Shown: positions 35,158-44,435, counted from the stretch's first letter. The stretch: 64,000 nt of DNA from Cupriavidus oxalaticus (GCF_004768545.1 NZ_CP038635.1:248001-312000); one strand, 5' to 3'. Made by a program: numbers and translations. Notes: generated by a model not told the origin, from the letters alone.

Positions 35158-37269
35158 CTACCGCCACATATTCCGCATCCGGCTGGCCAGGTCCACCGGC
35201 GCCAGCGCCGGCTTTGCCTTCCCCTCGCCCGGCATCGGCGGCGGCGGCCATGCCCGGCTGTGGAAATTCGGCATCACGCGATTCGGGATGAACCGCGTGC
35301 GCGACGCATACACATGCCGGTCGCCAAAGCCCACCTGCTGGTGCACGTAGAAGCGCTGCGGCACGACGACGTCCAGATGGTCCTTGGCGCGCGTCATCGC
35401 CACATACAGCAGCCGCCGTTCTTCCTCGATCTCTTCGGTCGTTCCCGTCGCCAGGTCGCTCGGCATGCAGCCATCGACGGCATTGAGCACATATACTGCC
35501 TTCCACTCCTGCCCCTTGGCCGAGTGGATGGTCGACAGGATCAGGTAGTCCTCGTCGCGCGACGGCACGCCGGATTCATCGCTCGACGCACTGGGCGGGT
35601 CCAGCGTCAGCTCGGTCAGGAAGCGCTCGCGCGCGCCGTAGGTGGCGGCGATGCGTTCCAGCTGCTGCAGGTCGGCCTGGCGCGCGGCGGCGTCGTCGTG
35701 CAGGCGTTCGAGGTGCGGCGTGTACCAGGCCAGCACCTGCTCGAACTCCGACGGCCACGGCGAGGCCGGCGCCATCAGCGCGCGCGCCAGCGTCAGCAGG
35801 TCGGCCCACGCGGGGGCAGCGGCCGGCGGCGGCTCGAATTCCTGCAGCGAGAACAGCGGCTCGGTGGCCAGCGCCAGCGCGTCGAGCACACGTGCCGCGG
35901 TCTTGGGGCCGATGCCCGGCAGCAGCTGCAGCGTGCGGAAGCCTGCCATGCGGTCGCGCGGGTTTTCCAGCCAGCGCACCACGGCCAGCACGTCTTTCAC
36001 GTGCGTCGATTCCAGGAACTTGAGCCCGCCGAACTTCACGAACGGGATATTGCGCCGCGCCAGCTCGATCTCCACCTGCGCGCTGTGGTCGGCGGCGCGG
36101 AACAGCACCGCCTGCGCCATCAGCGCCAGGCCGGCCTCGCGCCGCGCCAGCACCTGCTCGACCACGTAGCGCGCCTGGTCGGCCTCGTCGTTGACGACGA
36201 TGATGCCGGGCTTCTCGGCCGACAGCCGCTCGGACCAGAGATCCTTGGTATAGCGCTCGGCCGCCAGTCCGATCACGGCGTTGGCGGCCTGCAGGATCGG
36301 CTGCGTCGAGCGGTAGTTCTGCGACAGCGTCACCTGCTGCGCGGGCGGCGTGAACTGCTGCGGGAAATCGAGGATATTGCGCACGGTCGCACCGCGGAAC
36401 GCGTAGATCGACTGCGCATCGTCGCCGACCACGGTCAGGCCGCGGCCATCGGGCCGCATGGCCAGCAGGATCGACGCCTGCAGTGCGTTGGTGTCCTGGT
36501 ATTCGTCGACCAGGACGTGGTCGAAGCGCGCGCCGATGTCCTGCGCGATGGCCGGCTCTGCCATGGCCTGCGCCCAGTACAGCAGCAGGTCGTCGTAGTC
36601 GAGCACGTGCTGCTTCTGCTTGGCCTCGACATAGCCGGCAAACAGCGTGCGCAGCGCATCGGCCCACATCGCGTAGCGCGGGAACTGCTGCTTGAGCACG
36701 TCCGCCAGCGGCGCCTGCGTGTTGACCACGCGCGAGTAGATCGACAGGCAGGTCTCTTTTTTGGGAAAGCGGCTCGCGGTCTCGGACAGGCCCAGGTCGT
36801 GGCGCACCACGTGCATCAGGTCGGCCGCATCGCCGCGGTCGCTGATGGTGAAGGCGGGCGACAGGCCCAGCGTCTCGGCGTACTCGCGCAGCAGGCGCGC
36901 GCCGATGGCGTGGAAGGTGCCCGACCACTGCAGCGCCGCGCGGCCCGCGCCGGTCTGCGTGCCCAGCGCCTGGTCGACGATGCGCTCGACGCGCCGGCCC
37001 ATTTCGGCGGCGGCGCGGCGCGAGAAGGTCAGCAGCAGGATGCGGCGCGGATCGGCGCCGCCCAGCACCAGGTGCGCGACCCGGTGCGCCAGCGTGTTGG
37101 TCTTGCCCGAGCCCGCGCCGGCGATGATCAGCAGCGGCCCGTCGCTGCCGTGCTCGACCGCGGCGCGCTGCTCCGGGTTGAGCCTGGACAGGTAGGCGGG
37201 GCCTGCGTCGGCCGCATCGGGGGCAAGGGCGGATTCGAGGTCCGCGGCGGGGGCAAGGTCGAGTGACAC
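35158..37269 (-). CDS. UvrD/Rep-family ATP-dependent DNA helicase
   Basis: A 703-residue superfamily 1A helicase that unwinds DNA 3' to 5'. Motifs in order: Q-motif LNPEQRAAVEHG (about 31-42), Walker A IIAGAGSGKTNTLAHR (about 49-64), Walker B VLVDEYQDTNALQ, motif III LTVVGDDAQSIYAFRGA, motif IV LSQNYRSTQPIL, and motif V/VI ILSTIHSAKGQEWKAVYV and LLYVAMTRAKDHL. It lacks the long C-terminal tail of UvrD proper and looks like a smaller Rep/UvrD paralogue common in betaproteobacteria. It is alone on its transcript. Confidence 0.9.
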   Translation of the reverse strand: MSLDLAPAADLESALAPDAADAGPAYLSRLNPEQRAAVEHGSDGPLLIIAGAGSGKTNTLAHRVAHLVLGGADPRRILLLTFSRRAAAEMGRRVERIVDQALGTQTGAGRAALQWSGTFHAIGARLLREYAETLGLSPAFTISDRGDAADLMHVVRHDLGLSETASRFPKKETCLSIYSRVVNTQAPLADVLKQQFPRYAMWADALRTLFAGYVEAKQKQHVLDYDDLLLYWAQAMAEPAIAQDIGARFDHVLVDEYQDTNALQASILLAMRPDGRGLTVVGDDAQSIYAFRGATVRNILDFPQQFTPPAQQVTLSQNYRSTQPILQAANAVIGLAAERYTKDLWSERLSAEKPGIIVVNDEADQARYVVEQVLARREAGLALMAQAVLFRAADHSAQVEIELARRNIPFVKFGGLKFLESTHVKDVLAVVRWLENPRDRMAGFRTLQLLPGIGPKTAARVLDALALATEPLFSLQEFEPPPAAAPAWADLLTLARALMAPASPWPSEFEQVLAWYTPHLERLHDDAAARQADLQQLERIAATYGARERFLTELTLDPPSASSDESGVPSRDEDYLILSTIHSAKGQEWKAVYVLNAVDGCMPSDLATGTTEEIEEERRLLYVAMTRAKDHLDVVVPQRFYVHQQVGFGDRHVYASRTRFIPNRVMPNFHSRAWPPPPMPGEGKAKPALAPVDLASRMRNMWR

Positions 37270-37376
37270 AGGCAGGAAAGAGGAATGGGGCGGGCAAAAA
37301 AAGCTGGCGCTAACTGTATATCCATACAGCCCGGCAGTGCAAGCCGCTTTGCGCGGGATGGGGCACGAACCAATAA

Positions 37377-37401
37377 AAAAGGTGCTCGATGAGCACCTTT
37401 T
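37377..37401 (-). terminator. rho-independent terminator after TlpA-like gene
   Basis: Perfect 11-bp inverted repeat AAAAGGTGCTC/GAGCACCTTTT with a GAT loop. On the minus strand it ends in a T-run 34 bases after the TlpA-like stop; the symmetry could also work on the plus strand. Confidence 0.88.
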
Positions 37402-37434
37402 CCTGAATGTTGCGGGCGGCGGCGGGTGACAGCG

Positions 37435-37968
37435 TTACGCAGACTTTGCCAGCGCGCCGTCCAGCAGCTTGTGCAGCGCATCCCACTCGGGCTCGCCGAC
37501 ATAACGCTTGAGGATGCGTCCGTCCTTGTCGACCACGAAGGTGGTCGGCGTCAGCTGCACATTGCCGAAGGCCCTGGCGGCGGACCCGTCCGAATCCATC
37601 GCGACCTTGAACGGCAGCCCGCGCGTCTTGGCGTAGTTCATCACGTACATCGGCGGGTCATAGTTCATCGCCACGGCGACGAACTCCAGCCCCTTGCCCT
37701 TGAACTGCTCGTAGGTCTTGACCATGTCGGGCATTTCCTTGACGCAGGTGGCGCAGCTGGTGGCCCAGAAATTGACCAGGTAGACCTTGCCCTTCAGGTC
37801 GGCGGTGCTGACCTTCTCGCCCGACAGCAGCGTGAACGTGGCGGCCGGCGCGGCGTTGGAGGGCGCCAGCGCGCGGTAGCCGAACCAGCCCAGCAGCGCC
37901 AGTACGACGACTGCGGCGACGATGGGCCAGGGCTTGCGGGAGGACTTGGCGGAAGTGGAAGTGGTCAT
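37435..37968 (-). CDS. TlpA/ResA-like thiol-disulfide protein
   Basis: A 177-residue membrane-anchored thioredoxin-fold protein. It has a single N-terminal hydrophobic anchor (about residues 15-34), then a periplasmic AhpC/TSA-Redoxin domain with the active site NFWATSCATCVKEMP (Cys72 and Cys75, CATC) and cis-Pro in LTPTTFVVD. TlpA/ResA proteins reduce disulfides in the periplasm, often for cytochrome c or cytochrome oxidase assembly. The start MTTSTSAKSS was preferred since the upstream frame lacks a family match. It is in line with a second thioredoxin-fold gene upstream. Confidence 0.88.
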   Translation of the reverse strand: MTTSTSAKSSRKPWPIVAAVVVLALLGWFGYRALAPSNAAPAATFTLLSGEKVSTADLKGKVYLVNFWATSCATCVKEMPDMVKTYEQFKGKGLEFVAVAMNYDPPMYVMNYAKTRGLPFKVAMDSDGSAARAFGNVQLTPTTFVVDKDGRILKRYVGEPEWDALHKLLDGALAKSA

Positions 37969-38088
37969 GGGAGGCGGAGGAAGGCGAATTCTCTTCGGGC
38001 AACGACACATTCTAATGCCGCGGGCGCCGCGGTGTTGCGCGCGGTCTGCTTGCGTCAATCTGTCGCAATGCCGGCGCCACCGCGCGGT

Positions 38089-38616
38089 TCAGCGCCGTGT
38101 GGCGATGGCGGCGCGTGCCTGGTCCAGCGCCTGCTCCAGGTAGGCGCCGTAGAAATCGGGCTGCATGCCGCGCAGCGGACTGGCGGCGGCGCGGCCCTGG
38201 CGATCGAGGAACAGCACCGTCGGCGCCACCCGCACCTGGTGCGCCCGCGCCCAGTCGCGCGCGGTGGTCATGCTGCCGTCGGCATCGCGCAGCGGCGTGG
38301 CGGCGGTCAGGTCGAGCTCGCGCACCGCGATCTCGCCGGCGGCGGCCTGCAGGCCGAGGTAGTTGCGGCGCACCGCGTCGCAATAGCCGCATCCTGGCAT
38401 AGACACCAGCAGCACCAGCGGCTCGCCACGTTGCGCGGCCTCGGCGCCATGCGCGGCCAGGTCGGTGGCGGCAGGCAGGTGCGCCGTGCCCGCGGCCAGC
38501 GCCGCGCCGGCGGCCGTTGCCAGCAGCGTGCAGGCGGCCAGTCGCGCCAGTTGCGCTAGTCGGAGCAGCGCGGACCGGGCTGGTACGGCGAGGCGGGGCA
38601 GGGCGGGAACAGGCAT
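38089..38616 (-). CDS. exported thioredoxin-fold protein
   Basis: A 175-residue protein with an N-terminal signal or anchor (hydrophobic about 17-42, possible cleavage near ALAAG) and a thioredoxin-like domain with active site SMPGCGYCDAVRRNYL (Cys76 and Cys79, CGYC), followed by RVAPTVLFLDRQGR with the cis-Pro. It resembles SoxW/DsbE-like periplasmic thioredoxins (COG2143). Starts at 38649 or further up are possible in this open frame. It lies 120 bases upstream of the TlpA-like gene on the same strand, so a joint periplasmic redox role is plausible. Confidence 0.78.
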   Translation of the reverse strand: MPVPALPRLAVPARSALLRLAQLARLAACTLLATAAGAALAAGTAHLPAATDLAAHGAEAAQRGEPLVLLVSMPGCGYCDAVRRNYLGLQAAAGEIAVRELDLTAATPLRDADGSMTTARDWARAHQVRVAPTVLFLDRQGRAAASPLRGMQPDFYGAYLEQALDQARAAIATRR

Positions 38617-38755
38617 GCGGTCGGGAAACACTGTCAGGCGGCGCACCATGCACCGGGGCGCCACTTCCGCGATAATACCGGTTTCCGCCCGCAGGCGACG
38701 GCGGCCGCCAGAGCCGCTCCATGGCCTGCGCGCGCTGTCCGCCACACGCTTCCCC

Positions 38756-39367
38756 ATGCGTCCTCTTTCGCCCCAGTCGTCGAGCCTGGCCGCCCTGGCC
38801 CGCAGTCCCATGCTGCGCCGCGCCGCCGTATGCGCGGCGCTGGCCCTCTGCGCCTGTTCGCCCCGCTATGACTGGCGCACGATCCAGTCCGGCGAGGGCG
38901 CCTATGCCGCGCTCTACCCCGGCAAGCCCAGCAGCGCCGCGCGCGACGTCACCATCGCCGGCCGCAAGCTGCCGATGACGATGGAGGCGGCGCGCGTCGA
39001 CGACACGCTATTCGCCGTGGGCGTGGTCACGCTGCCTGCCGACGACGAAGCGCTGCGGCGCGAGGCGCTGGCGGCGATGCAGGCGGGCCTGCTGGCCAAC
39101 CTGGGCACGTCGTCGGGCGAGCCGGCGCGTACGCGCCCGGTCACGATCACGACCGCCGACAAGCCGGGGCGGCCGCTGGCCGGCGTGGAAGTGCAGGCCA
39201 GCGGCGTGTCGCCGCAGGACCAGTCGCCGCGGCGGCTGACCGCGCGGCTGGTGGCGGTGGGCGCGCGCGCCTACCAGGCGGTGGTGCTGGAGTCCGGCGA
39301 CGCCGCGCGCGACCAGCGCCAGGCCGAGCAGGTGGAGCAGTTCCTCGGCGGCTTCCACCCGTTCTGA
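38756..39367 (+). CDS. putative lipoprotein, hypothetical
   Basis: A 203-residue protein with a hydrophobic N-terminal segment ending in a plausible lipobox, AALALCACSPRYD, so Cys at about residue 35 may carry the lipid. The mature part (DWRTIQSGEGAYAALYPGKPSSAARDVTIAGRKLPMTMEAARVDDTLFAVGVVTLP) is a conserved-looking small domain seen in betaproteobacterial hypothetical proteins; no function is known to me. The start could be MRPLS at 38756 or the internal MLRRAAV. It is divergent from the thioredoxin-fold gene. Confidence 0.68.
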   Translation: MRPLSPQSSSLAALARSPMLRRAAVCAALALCACSPRYDWRTIQSGEGAYAALYPGKPSSAARDVTIAGRKLPMTMEAARVDDTLFAVGVVTLPADDEALRREALAAMQAGLLANLGTSSGEPARTRPVTITTADKPGRPLAGVEVQASGVSPQDQSPRRLTARLVAVGARAYQAVVLESGDAARDQRQAEQVEQFLGGFHPF

Positions 39368-39463
39368 GGTCCCGCAGGACGCCGCAGGAATACAGGGTTT
39401 GCGCCGGGCCGCGTCAGTGCGGCGGCGGCAGTTGTCGGGCAGTTGTCGTCTAGGAGAATCGAA

Positions 39464-40105
39464 ATGCGTTGGGAAGTGTGGCTGGCTTATTTCGCGGCGT
39501 GCTGGGTGATTGCGGTGTCGCCGGGATCGGGGGCGGTGCTGTCGATGAGCCACGGCCTGTCGTATGGCCTGCGCAAGACCACCACCACGATCTTCGGCCT
39601 GCAGACGGGGTTGGTAATCGTGCTGCTGGTGGCCGGCGGCGGGCTGGGCGCGCTGCTGCTGGCCTCGGAGCAGGCCTTCATGGTGGTGAAGACCGTGGGC
39701 GCGCTGTATCTGATTTACCTGGGCTTGCAGCAGTGGCGCGCGAAGGTGCAAAGCAGCGAAGGCGCCAGCGAGGGTCCCGCCCGCGTGGCCGTGATGAGCC
39801 CACGCCGGCGCTTCGCCACCGGGCTGCTGACCAACGTGACCAATCCCAAGGGCATCATCTTCATGGTCGCGGTGCTACCGCAGTTTATCGACCCGAACCA
39901 CCCGCTGGCGCCGCAGCTGGCCATCCTGGCGCTGACCATGTGCTGCGTCGACCTGGTGGTGATGCACGGCTACGCGCTGCTGGCCTCGCGCATGCAGGGC
40001 CTGTTCCGCAACGCGCGCGCGGTGCGCTGGCAGAACCGCTTCTTCGGCAGCGTGCTGATGGCGGTTGGCGCGGCGCTGTTCTTCGTGCGCCGGCAGCACG
40101 CCTGA
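39464..40105 (+). CDS. LysE/RhtB family amino acid exporter
   Basis: A 213-residue inner-membrane protein with six predicted helices. The family start is WEVWLAYFAACWVIAVSPGSGAVLSMSHGLSYGLRKT (the SPGP-like motif, here SPGSG) and the mid-protein landmark is TGLLTNVTNPKGIIFMVAVLPQFI (about 121-144). The RhtB/LysE family exports amino acids such as homoserine, threonine or lysine; the substrate is not predictable. The start has a strong AGGAG seven bases upstream. Confidence 0.9.
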   Translation: MRWEVWLAYFAACWVIAVSPGSGAVLSMSHGLSYGLRKTTTTIFGLQTGLVIVLLVAGGGLGALLLASEQAFMVVKTVGALYLIYLGLQQWRAKVQSSEGASEGPARVAVMSPRRRFATGLLTNVTNPKGIIFMVAVLPQFIDPNHPLAPQLAILALTMCCVDLVVMHGYALLASRMQGLFRNARAVRWQNRFFGSVLMAVGAALFFVRRQHA

Positions 40106-40176
40106 GCGCCGGCACTGGCGCCAACCCTCGGGGTTTGCTTCAATGAGGGGAACCCCCCGGCCACGGAGAGCCCCAA

Positions 40177-40356
40177 ATGCCAGCCTCGCCGATTCCCCGC
40201 GCCGGCGCGCGCATGCTGCCGCGCCACACCGTGCCTCCGGTGGAAGAACCGTCGCCGCCGGGCGTGCCTCCCGACTTGCCATTGCCGCCGGAAGAAGATC
40301 CGGTGCCGCCGCCGGTCGAGCCGCCGGTGGCGACGCCAATCGGAAAACGCGCGTAG
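40177..40356 (+). CDS. small proline-rich protein, hypothetical
   Basis: A 59-codon ORF with a good ribosome site (GGAGAG) six bases before the ATG. The product is dominated by Pro, Glu and Val (VEEPSPPGVPPDLPLPPEEDPVPPP), with a basic start and a basic end (GKRA). It lies alone between lysE-like and zwf genes. There is no signal peptide or membrane span. It may be a disordered small protein; a chance ORF cannot be excluded, though the ribosome site and acidic-proline pattern argue for coding. Confidence 0.5.
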   Translation: MPASPIPRAGARMLPRHTVPPVEEPSPPGVPPDLPLPPEEDPVPPPVEPPVATPIGKRA

Positions 40357-40648
40357 GGATCGCCGCGGCCCGCCGGGGCCGCTTTAGGCCTTCCTCCCTT
40401 TCGTCGCTGCGGCGCGGCGCCCGGCATGGTTCGCCTGTCACGCTGGGGGCGCAAAGTATGGCGGTCCATGCCGCGGCATCGTGCCGGGCGCGCTGTGACC
40501 CGCGCCTGTGACCCGCGCCTGTGCCTGCGCCGGGGTGGGGGCCAGCGTGCTCACTGGCATGGTTCATGCGGCTTGCCGCGCGTGCCGGCCGGGCTCGCGC
40601 TGCCCGACCCACATCGCGCCGGTGTTCCCGGCAAGCAAGGAGCCCGCC

Positions 40649-42145
40649 ATGCCTACCGCCCGTTCCGCGTTTTCAGCTTCCTCCTTCGGCACGCCCGATC
40701 CACGGCCGGTGGATCTTGTGATCTTCGGCGGCACCGGCGACCTGTCGGCCCGCAAGCTGCTGCCCTCGCTGTACATGTGCCATTGCGACGGCAACCTGCC
40801 CGAGGGCACGCGCATCATCGGCGTGGGCCGCCATGAATGGGATGCCGCAGCCTTCGCGCGTTTTGCCGACGAGCGCGCGCAGCCGTTCGTCGATGCGCGC
40901 TACCTCGATCCCGACAAGTGGCGCGCGTTCCTGCAGCGGCTCGACTTCGTCCGGGTCGATGCCTCGCAGCCCGGCCACTACGAGACGCTGGGGAAGGCGC
41001 TGCGCAGCGAAGCGCTGCGCATCTACTACATGGCGATGCCGCCGGGCCTGTTCGCCCAGACCTGCGACAACCTGGCCGGGCACGGCCTGATTGCCGACGA
41101 CACCCGGCTGGTGCTGGAGAAGCCGCTGGGGGTCGACCTCGCCTCGGCCATTGCCATCAGCGAGGTAGTGACGCGCTACTTCAGCGAAGACCGCACCTAC
41201 CGGATCGACCACTACCTCGGCAAGGAGACGGTGCAGAACCTGATGGCGCTGCGCTTCGGCAATTCGATTTTCGAGCCGCTGTGGCGCACGCCGTTCGTGT
41301 GCAGCGTGCAGATCACCGTGGCCGAGACGGTCGGCGTGGGCTCGCGCGGCGGCTTCTACGACGAGGCCGGCGCCATGCGCGACATGATCCAGAACCACCT
41401 GCTGCAACTGGTCAGCATCCTGGCCATGGAGCCGCCCGCATCGCTGAACTCGGACGCCGTGCGCGACGAGAAGCTCAAGGTGTTGCGCTCATTGCGCCCG
41501 ATGTCGCCCGAGGACGTGCGCCGCAACACGGTGCGCGGCCAGTACACCGCGGGCGCCATCGGCGGCGAGCTGGTGCCCGGCTACCTGCAGGAAGACGGCA
41601 TCCCGGCGGACAGCCGCACCGAGACCTTCGTCGCGATGCGCGCGGAGCTGGGTACCTGGCGCTGGAACAAGGTGCCGTTCTACCTGCGCACCGGCAAGCG
41701 CATGCAGGAACGGGTGACCGAGGTGGTGATCCAGTTTGCCGGGGTGCCGCACTCGATCTTCGATCCCGGCAGCACGCTGCGCGCCAACCGCATGGTGATC
41801 CGGCTGCAGCCGGAAGAGTCGGTGCGGCTGATGCTGATGGTCAAGCAGCCGGGCGAAGGCATGAAGCTCAAGCCGCTGAGCCTGGCGCTGAACCTGGACT
41901 CGGCCTTCACCACGCGCCGCGCCGAAGCCTACGAGCGGCTGTTGCTCGACGTGATCCGGGGCCGGCTGGCGCTGTTCGTGCGACGCGACGAGCTGCAGGC
42001 CGCGTGGACCTGGGTCGATCCGATCCTGGAAGCCTGGCGGCACCAGGACGAAGGCCCGCGGCCCTACACCGCCGGCACCTGGGGGCCGGCGGCGTCTTCG
42101 GCGTTCATGGCGCGCGAGGGCGTGCAGTGGTCGGAGGAAGCCTGA
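40649..42145 (+). CDS. zwf: glucose-6-phosphate 1-dehydrogenase
   Basis: A 498-residue cytosolic enzyme that oxidises glucose 6-phosphate to 6-phosphogluconolactone with NADP or NAD, feeding the Entner-Doudoroff and pentose phosphate routes. The Rossmann motif VIFGGTGDLSARKLLPSLY is near residues 22-40, and the substrate/active-site signature RIDHYLGKETVQN near 185-197. Length is standard. The start at 40649 has ribosome site AAGGAG; the frame stays open upstream without family sequence. No edd, eda or pgl gene is adjacent. Confidence 0.94.
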   Translation: MPTARSAFSASSFGTPDPRPVDLVIFGGTGDLSARKLLPSLYMCHCDGNLPEGTRIIGVGRHEWDAAAFARFADERAQPFVDARYLDPDKWRAFLQRLDFVRVDASQPGHYETLGKALRSEALRIYYMAMPPGLFAQTCDNLAGHGLIADDTRLVLEKPLGVDLASAIAISEVVTRYFSEDRTYRIDHYLGKETVQNLMALRFGNSIFEPLWRTPFVCSVQITVAETVGVGSRGGFYDEAGAMRDMIQNHLLQLVSILAMEPPASLNSDAVRDEKLKVLRSLRPMSPEDVRRNTVRGQYTAGAIGGELVPGYLQEDGIPADSRTETFVAMRAELGTWRWNKVPFYLRTGKRMQERVTEVVIQFAGVPHSIFDPGSTLRANRMVIRLQPEESVRLMLMVKQPGEGMKLKPLSLALNLDSAFTTRRAEAYERLLLDVIRGRLALFVRRDELQAAWTWVDPILEAWRHQDEGPRPYTAGTWGPAASSAFMAREGVQWSEEA

Positions 42146-42227
42146 CCGCCGCCGCCACCGCCAACTGCGGACCGGCGCGCCGGTCGTCCGGATCGAGGCT
42201 GTCCCCGCCGCTTCGCCGCGGCTGGCG

Positions 42228-43769
42228 CTAGCCGGCCATCCGCAGCGCCCGCCGGTACTGGATCGCCTCGCCCACGTGGCTGGCGGTCAGCACCTCGGCG
42301 CGATCGAGGTCGGCAACCGTGCGCGCCACCTTCAGCACGCGGAAGTACGAGCGCGCCGACCACGCCAGCCGCGTCATCGCGCCGCGCAGCAGCGCCTGTG
42401 CCTGCGGCTCCAGCACGCAGTGCTGCTCGATCTCGCGGCCGCCCAGTTCGCTGTTGGGCTTGCCTTGCCGCGACAGCTGCAGCGCCCGCGCCGCCAGCAC
42501 GCGCTCGCGCACCGCGGCGCTGGGCTCGCCCGGCGGGCCGTCGAGCATCTCGCCCTGGTCCTGGGCGGGCACTTCGATCTGCAGGTCGATCCGGTCGAGC
42601 ATCGGCCCGGAAATGCGCGACTGGTAGCGGCGCACCTGGTCGGGGGTGCAGCGGCATGGCCGGTCGGGATGCCCGAGGTAGCCGCACGGGCACGGGTTCA
42701 TCGCCGCCACGAACTGGAAGCACGCGGGAAAGTCGGCGTGCCCATTGGCGCGCGCGATGGTGATGCGACCGGACTCCAGCGGCTCGCGCAGGACTTCGAG
42801 CACCCGGCGGTCGAATTCGGGCAATTCATCCAGGAACAGGACCCCGTGGTGCGCCAGCGAGATCTCGCCCGGCCGCGGGTTGCCGCCGCCGCCGACCATG
42901 GCCGGGCCCGACGCGGTGTGGTGCGGCGCGCGGCAGGGGCGCCGGCCCCACAGTTCGGTGCGGAAGCCGCCCGGCGTCAGGCTCATGACCGCCGCGGATT
43001 CCAGCGCCTCCTGCAGCGACATCGGCGGCAGCAGGCCCGGCAGCCGTTGCGCCAGCATCGACTTGCCAGTGCCTGGCGGGCCCACCAGCAAGGCCGAATG
43101 CTGTCCCGCGGCGGCGACTTCCATGGCCCGGCGCGCCTGCGCCTGGCCGCGCACGTCGCGCATGTCGGGTCCGCTGGCGCTCGACTTCGGCAGCGCGGCG
43201 GGGGCGGCGCGCGGCAGGCGCGCGTCCGGCTGGCCACCGAGGTGCTCGCATACCTCGCGCAGCGTGGCTGCGGCGTGGACGGCCAGGTCTTCGATCAATG
43301 CCGCTTCGGGGCCATTGTCGCGGGCCACCAGGAAAGCGCGTGGGGCGGCGCCGGCCGCGTGGCATGCGGCGTTGTCCTGCGCCAGGCACATCGCCATGGC
43401 CAGCGCGCCGCGCACCGGCCGCAGCTCGCCCGACAACGACAGCTCGGCGGCGAATTCGTGGGCGTCGAGCGCCTCGGACGGGATCTGGCCACTGGCGGCG
43501 AGGATGCCCAGCGCGATGGCCAGGTCGAAGCGCCCCGATTCCTTGGGCAGGTCGGCCGGGGCCAGGTTGACGGTGATGCGCCGGTTGGGAAATTCGTAGC
43601 CGCTGTTGAGGATGGCGGCGCGCACGCGCTCGCGGCTCTCGCGCACGCCGGTGTCGGCCAGGCCGACGATGGTGAACACCGGCAGGCCGTTGGCCAGGTG
43701 CGTTTCCACGCGCACCGGGGGCGCGGCGATGCCGGTCAGCGCGCGGCTGCGCAGGACGGCAAGACTCAT
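42228..43769 (-). CDS. comM: YifB family Mg-chelatase-like AAA+ ATPase (ComM-like)
   Basis: A 513-residue protein with an N-terminal Lon-protease-like fold (about 1-170, starting LAVLRSRALTGIAAPPVRVETHLANGLPVFTIVGLADTGVRESRERVRAAI), a Mg-chelatase ChlI-type AAA+ domain (about 195-400; Walker A LLVGPPGTGKSMLAQRLPGL, Walker B GVLFLDELPEF) and a C-terminal lid with a zinc-finger-like CPCGYLGHPDRPCRC segment. YifB/ComM is known as a hexameric helicase promoting branch migration during natural transformation. It is transcribed after ubiK but separated by a terminator. Confidence 0.92.
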   Translation of the reverse strand: MSLAVLRSRALTGIAAPPVRVETHLANGLPVFTIVGLADTGVRESRERVRAAILNSGYEFPNRRITVNLAPADLPKESGRFDLAIALGILAASGQIPSEALDAHEFAAELSLSGELRPVRGALAMAMCLAQDNAACHAAGAAPRAFLVARDNGPEAALIEDLAVHAAATLREVCEHLGGQPDARLPRAAPAALPKSSASGPDMRDVRGQAQARRAMEVAAAGQHSALLVGPPGTGKSMLAQRLPGLLPPMSLQEALESAAVMSLTPGGFRTELWGRRPCRAPHHTASGPAMVGGGGNPRPGEISLAHHGVLFLDELPEFDRRVLEVLREPLESGRITIARANGHADFPACFQFVAAMNPCPCGYLGHPDRPCRCTPDQVRRYQSRISGPMLDRIDLQIEVPAQDQGEMLDGPPGEPSAAVRERVLAARALQLSRQGKPNSELGGREIEQHCVLEPQAQALLRGAMTRLAWSARSYFRVLKVARTVADLDRAEVLTASHVGEAIQYRRALRMAG

Positions 43770-43804
43770 GTCAGGCCCTCCATGTCATCGAATCGTTAAC
43801 GAAA

Positions 43805-43828
43805 AAGGCCGCCAGGATTGGCGGCCTT
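43805..43828 (-). terminator. rho-independent terminator after ubiK
   Basis: Perfect 10-bp inverted repeat AAGGCCGCCA/TGGCGGCCTT with a GGAT loop. On the minus strand it runs into TTTTTC, 36 bases after the ubiK stop and 36 bases before the yifB start. Confidence 0.88.
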
Positions 43829-43864
43829 CAGGCAGGCTGGTGTGGTCAGCGCGGACTGGCGGTC

Positions 43865-44143
43865 TCACGCGCCTCCGGTGGAGTCCACCGCACCGGCGCC
43901 GGGCGGGATGCCGGCGCGGCGCTCGAGTTCGGCCACGCGGGCTTCCAGCTCTTCCAGCCGGGCGCGGGTACGGGCCAGCACCTGCGATTGCACGTCGAAT
44001 TCCTCGCGGGTGACCAGGTCGAGCCGGGCGAAGCCCTGCGTCATCATGCTGCGCACATTCTTCTCGATGTCCCTTGCCGGCGAATTGCGCAGCGCCTCGC
44101 TGACCTTGTTCTGCAGGTCGTTGAAGAGATCGGTCGGTTTCAT
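43865..44143 (-). CDS. ubiK: ubiquinone biosynthesis accessory factor UbiK (BMFP/YqiC family)
   Basis: A 92-residue BMFP-type protein: an amphipathic N-terminal part (PTDLFNDLQNKVSEALRNSPARDIEKNVRSMMTQGFARLDLVTREEFDVQSQVLARTRARLEELEARVAELE) that forms a trimeric coiled coil, then a short Gly/Pro-rich tail. UbiK works with UbiJ to organise coenzyme Q synthesis under oxygen. Ribosome site AAGGAG precedes ATG 44143. Its upstream region is shared with the NtrC/sigma-54 controlled genes on the other strand, and an NtrC-like site lies only 15 bases from its start codon. Confidence 0.88.
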   Translation of the reverse strand: MKPTDLFNDLQNKVSEALRNSPARDIEKNVRSMMTQGFARLDLVTREEFDVQSQVLARTRARLEELEARVAELERRAGIPPGAGAVDSTGGA

Positions 44144-44157
44144 GGTTTCTCCTTTGC

Positions 44158-44172
44158 GCACCTAACTGGTGC
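44158..44172. promoter_or_regulatory. NtrC-like enhancer site
   Basis: Inverted repeat GCACC (44158-44162) and GGTGC (44168-44172) around TAACT matches the NtrC consensus GCAC(C/T)-N5-GGTGC. It lies about 265 bases upstream of the sigma-54 promoter for the porin-glnK-amtB genes, an acceptable enhancer distance. Confidence 0.75.
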
Positions 44173-44435
44173 CAATCCCGGTAGGCATCTGGCGTATCGC
44201 GCGCTTTCGCACTGGTTTTGGGCGCCCTGAATGCGGGCGGAATTCCCTGGTGCGGGCGCACGCTGCCACCGTCAGGTCTCAATTATCGCCGGTGCGGCAC
44301 GTGGGGGAAAGCTCCGGCGTGCCTGCCTTCACACCTTTTCACCCGATCAGGCTTTGTCGCAAGGCAGATTGAAGCGCGGCTTGGGTCACCGGCGCGGCCA
44401 GGATGGGGTTTCGGTTCACCGATTTCGCAGCGGCT

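Noticed and set aside
35260..37266. 668-codon plus-strand ORF opposite the helicase gene
   Set aside because: The product has no recognisable motif and is a shadow of the helicase gene, whose motifs are all in order on the minus strand.
43805..43828. Hairpin considered as a small RNA
   Set aside because: It is placed and built as the ubiK terminator (10-bp stem, T-run on the minus strand).
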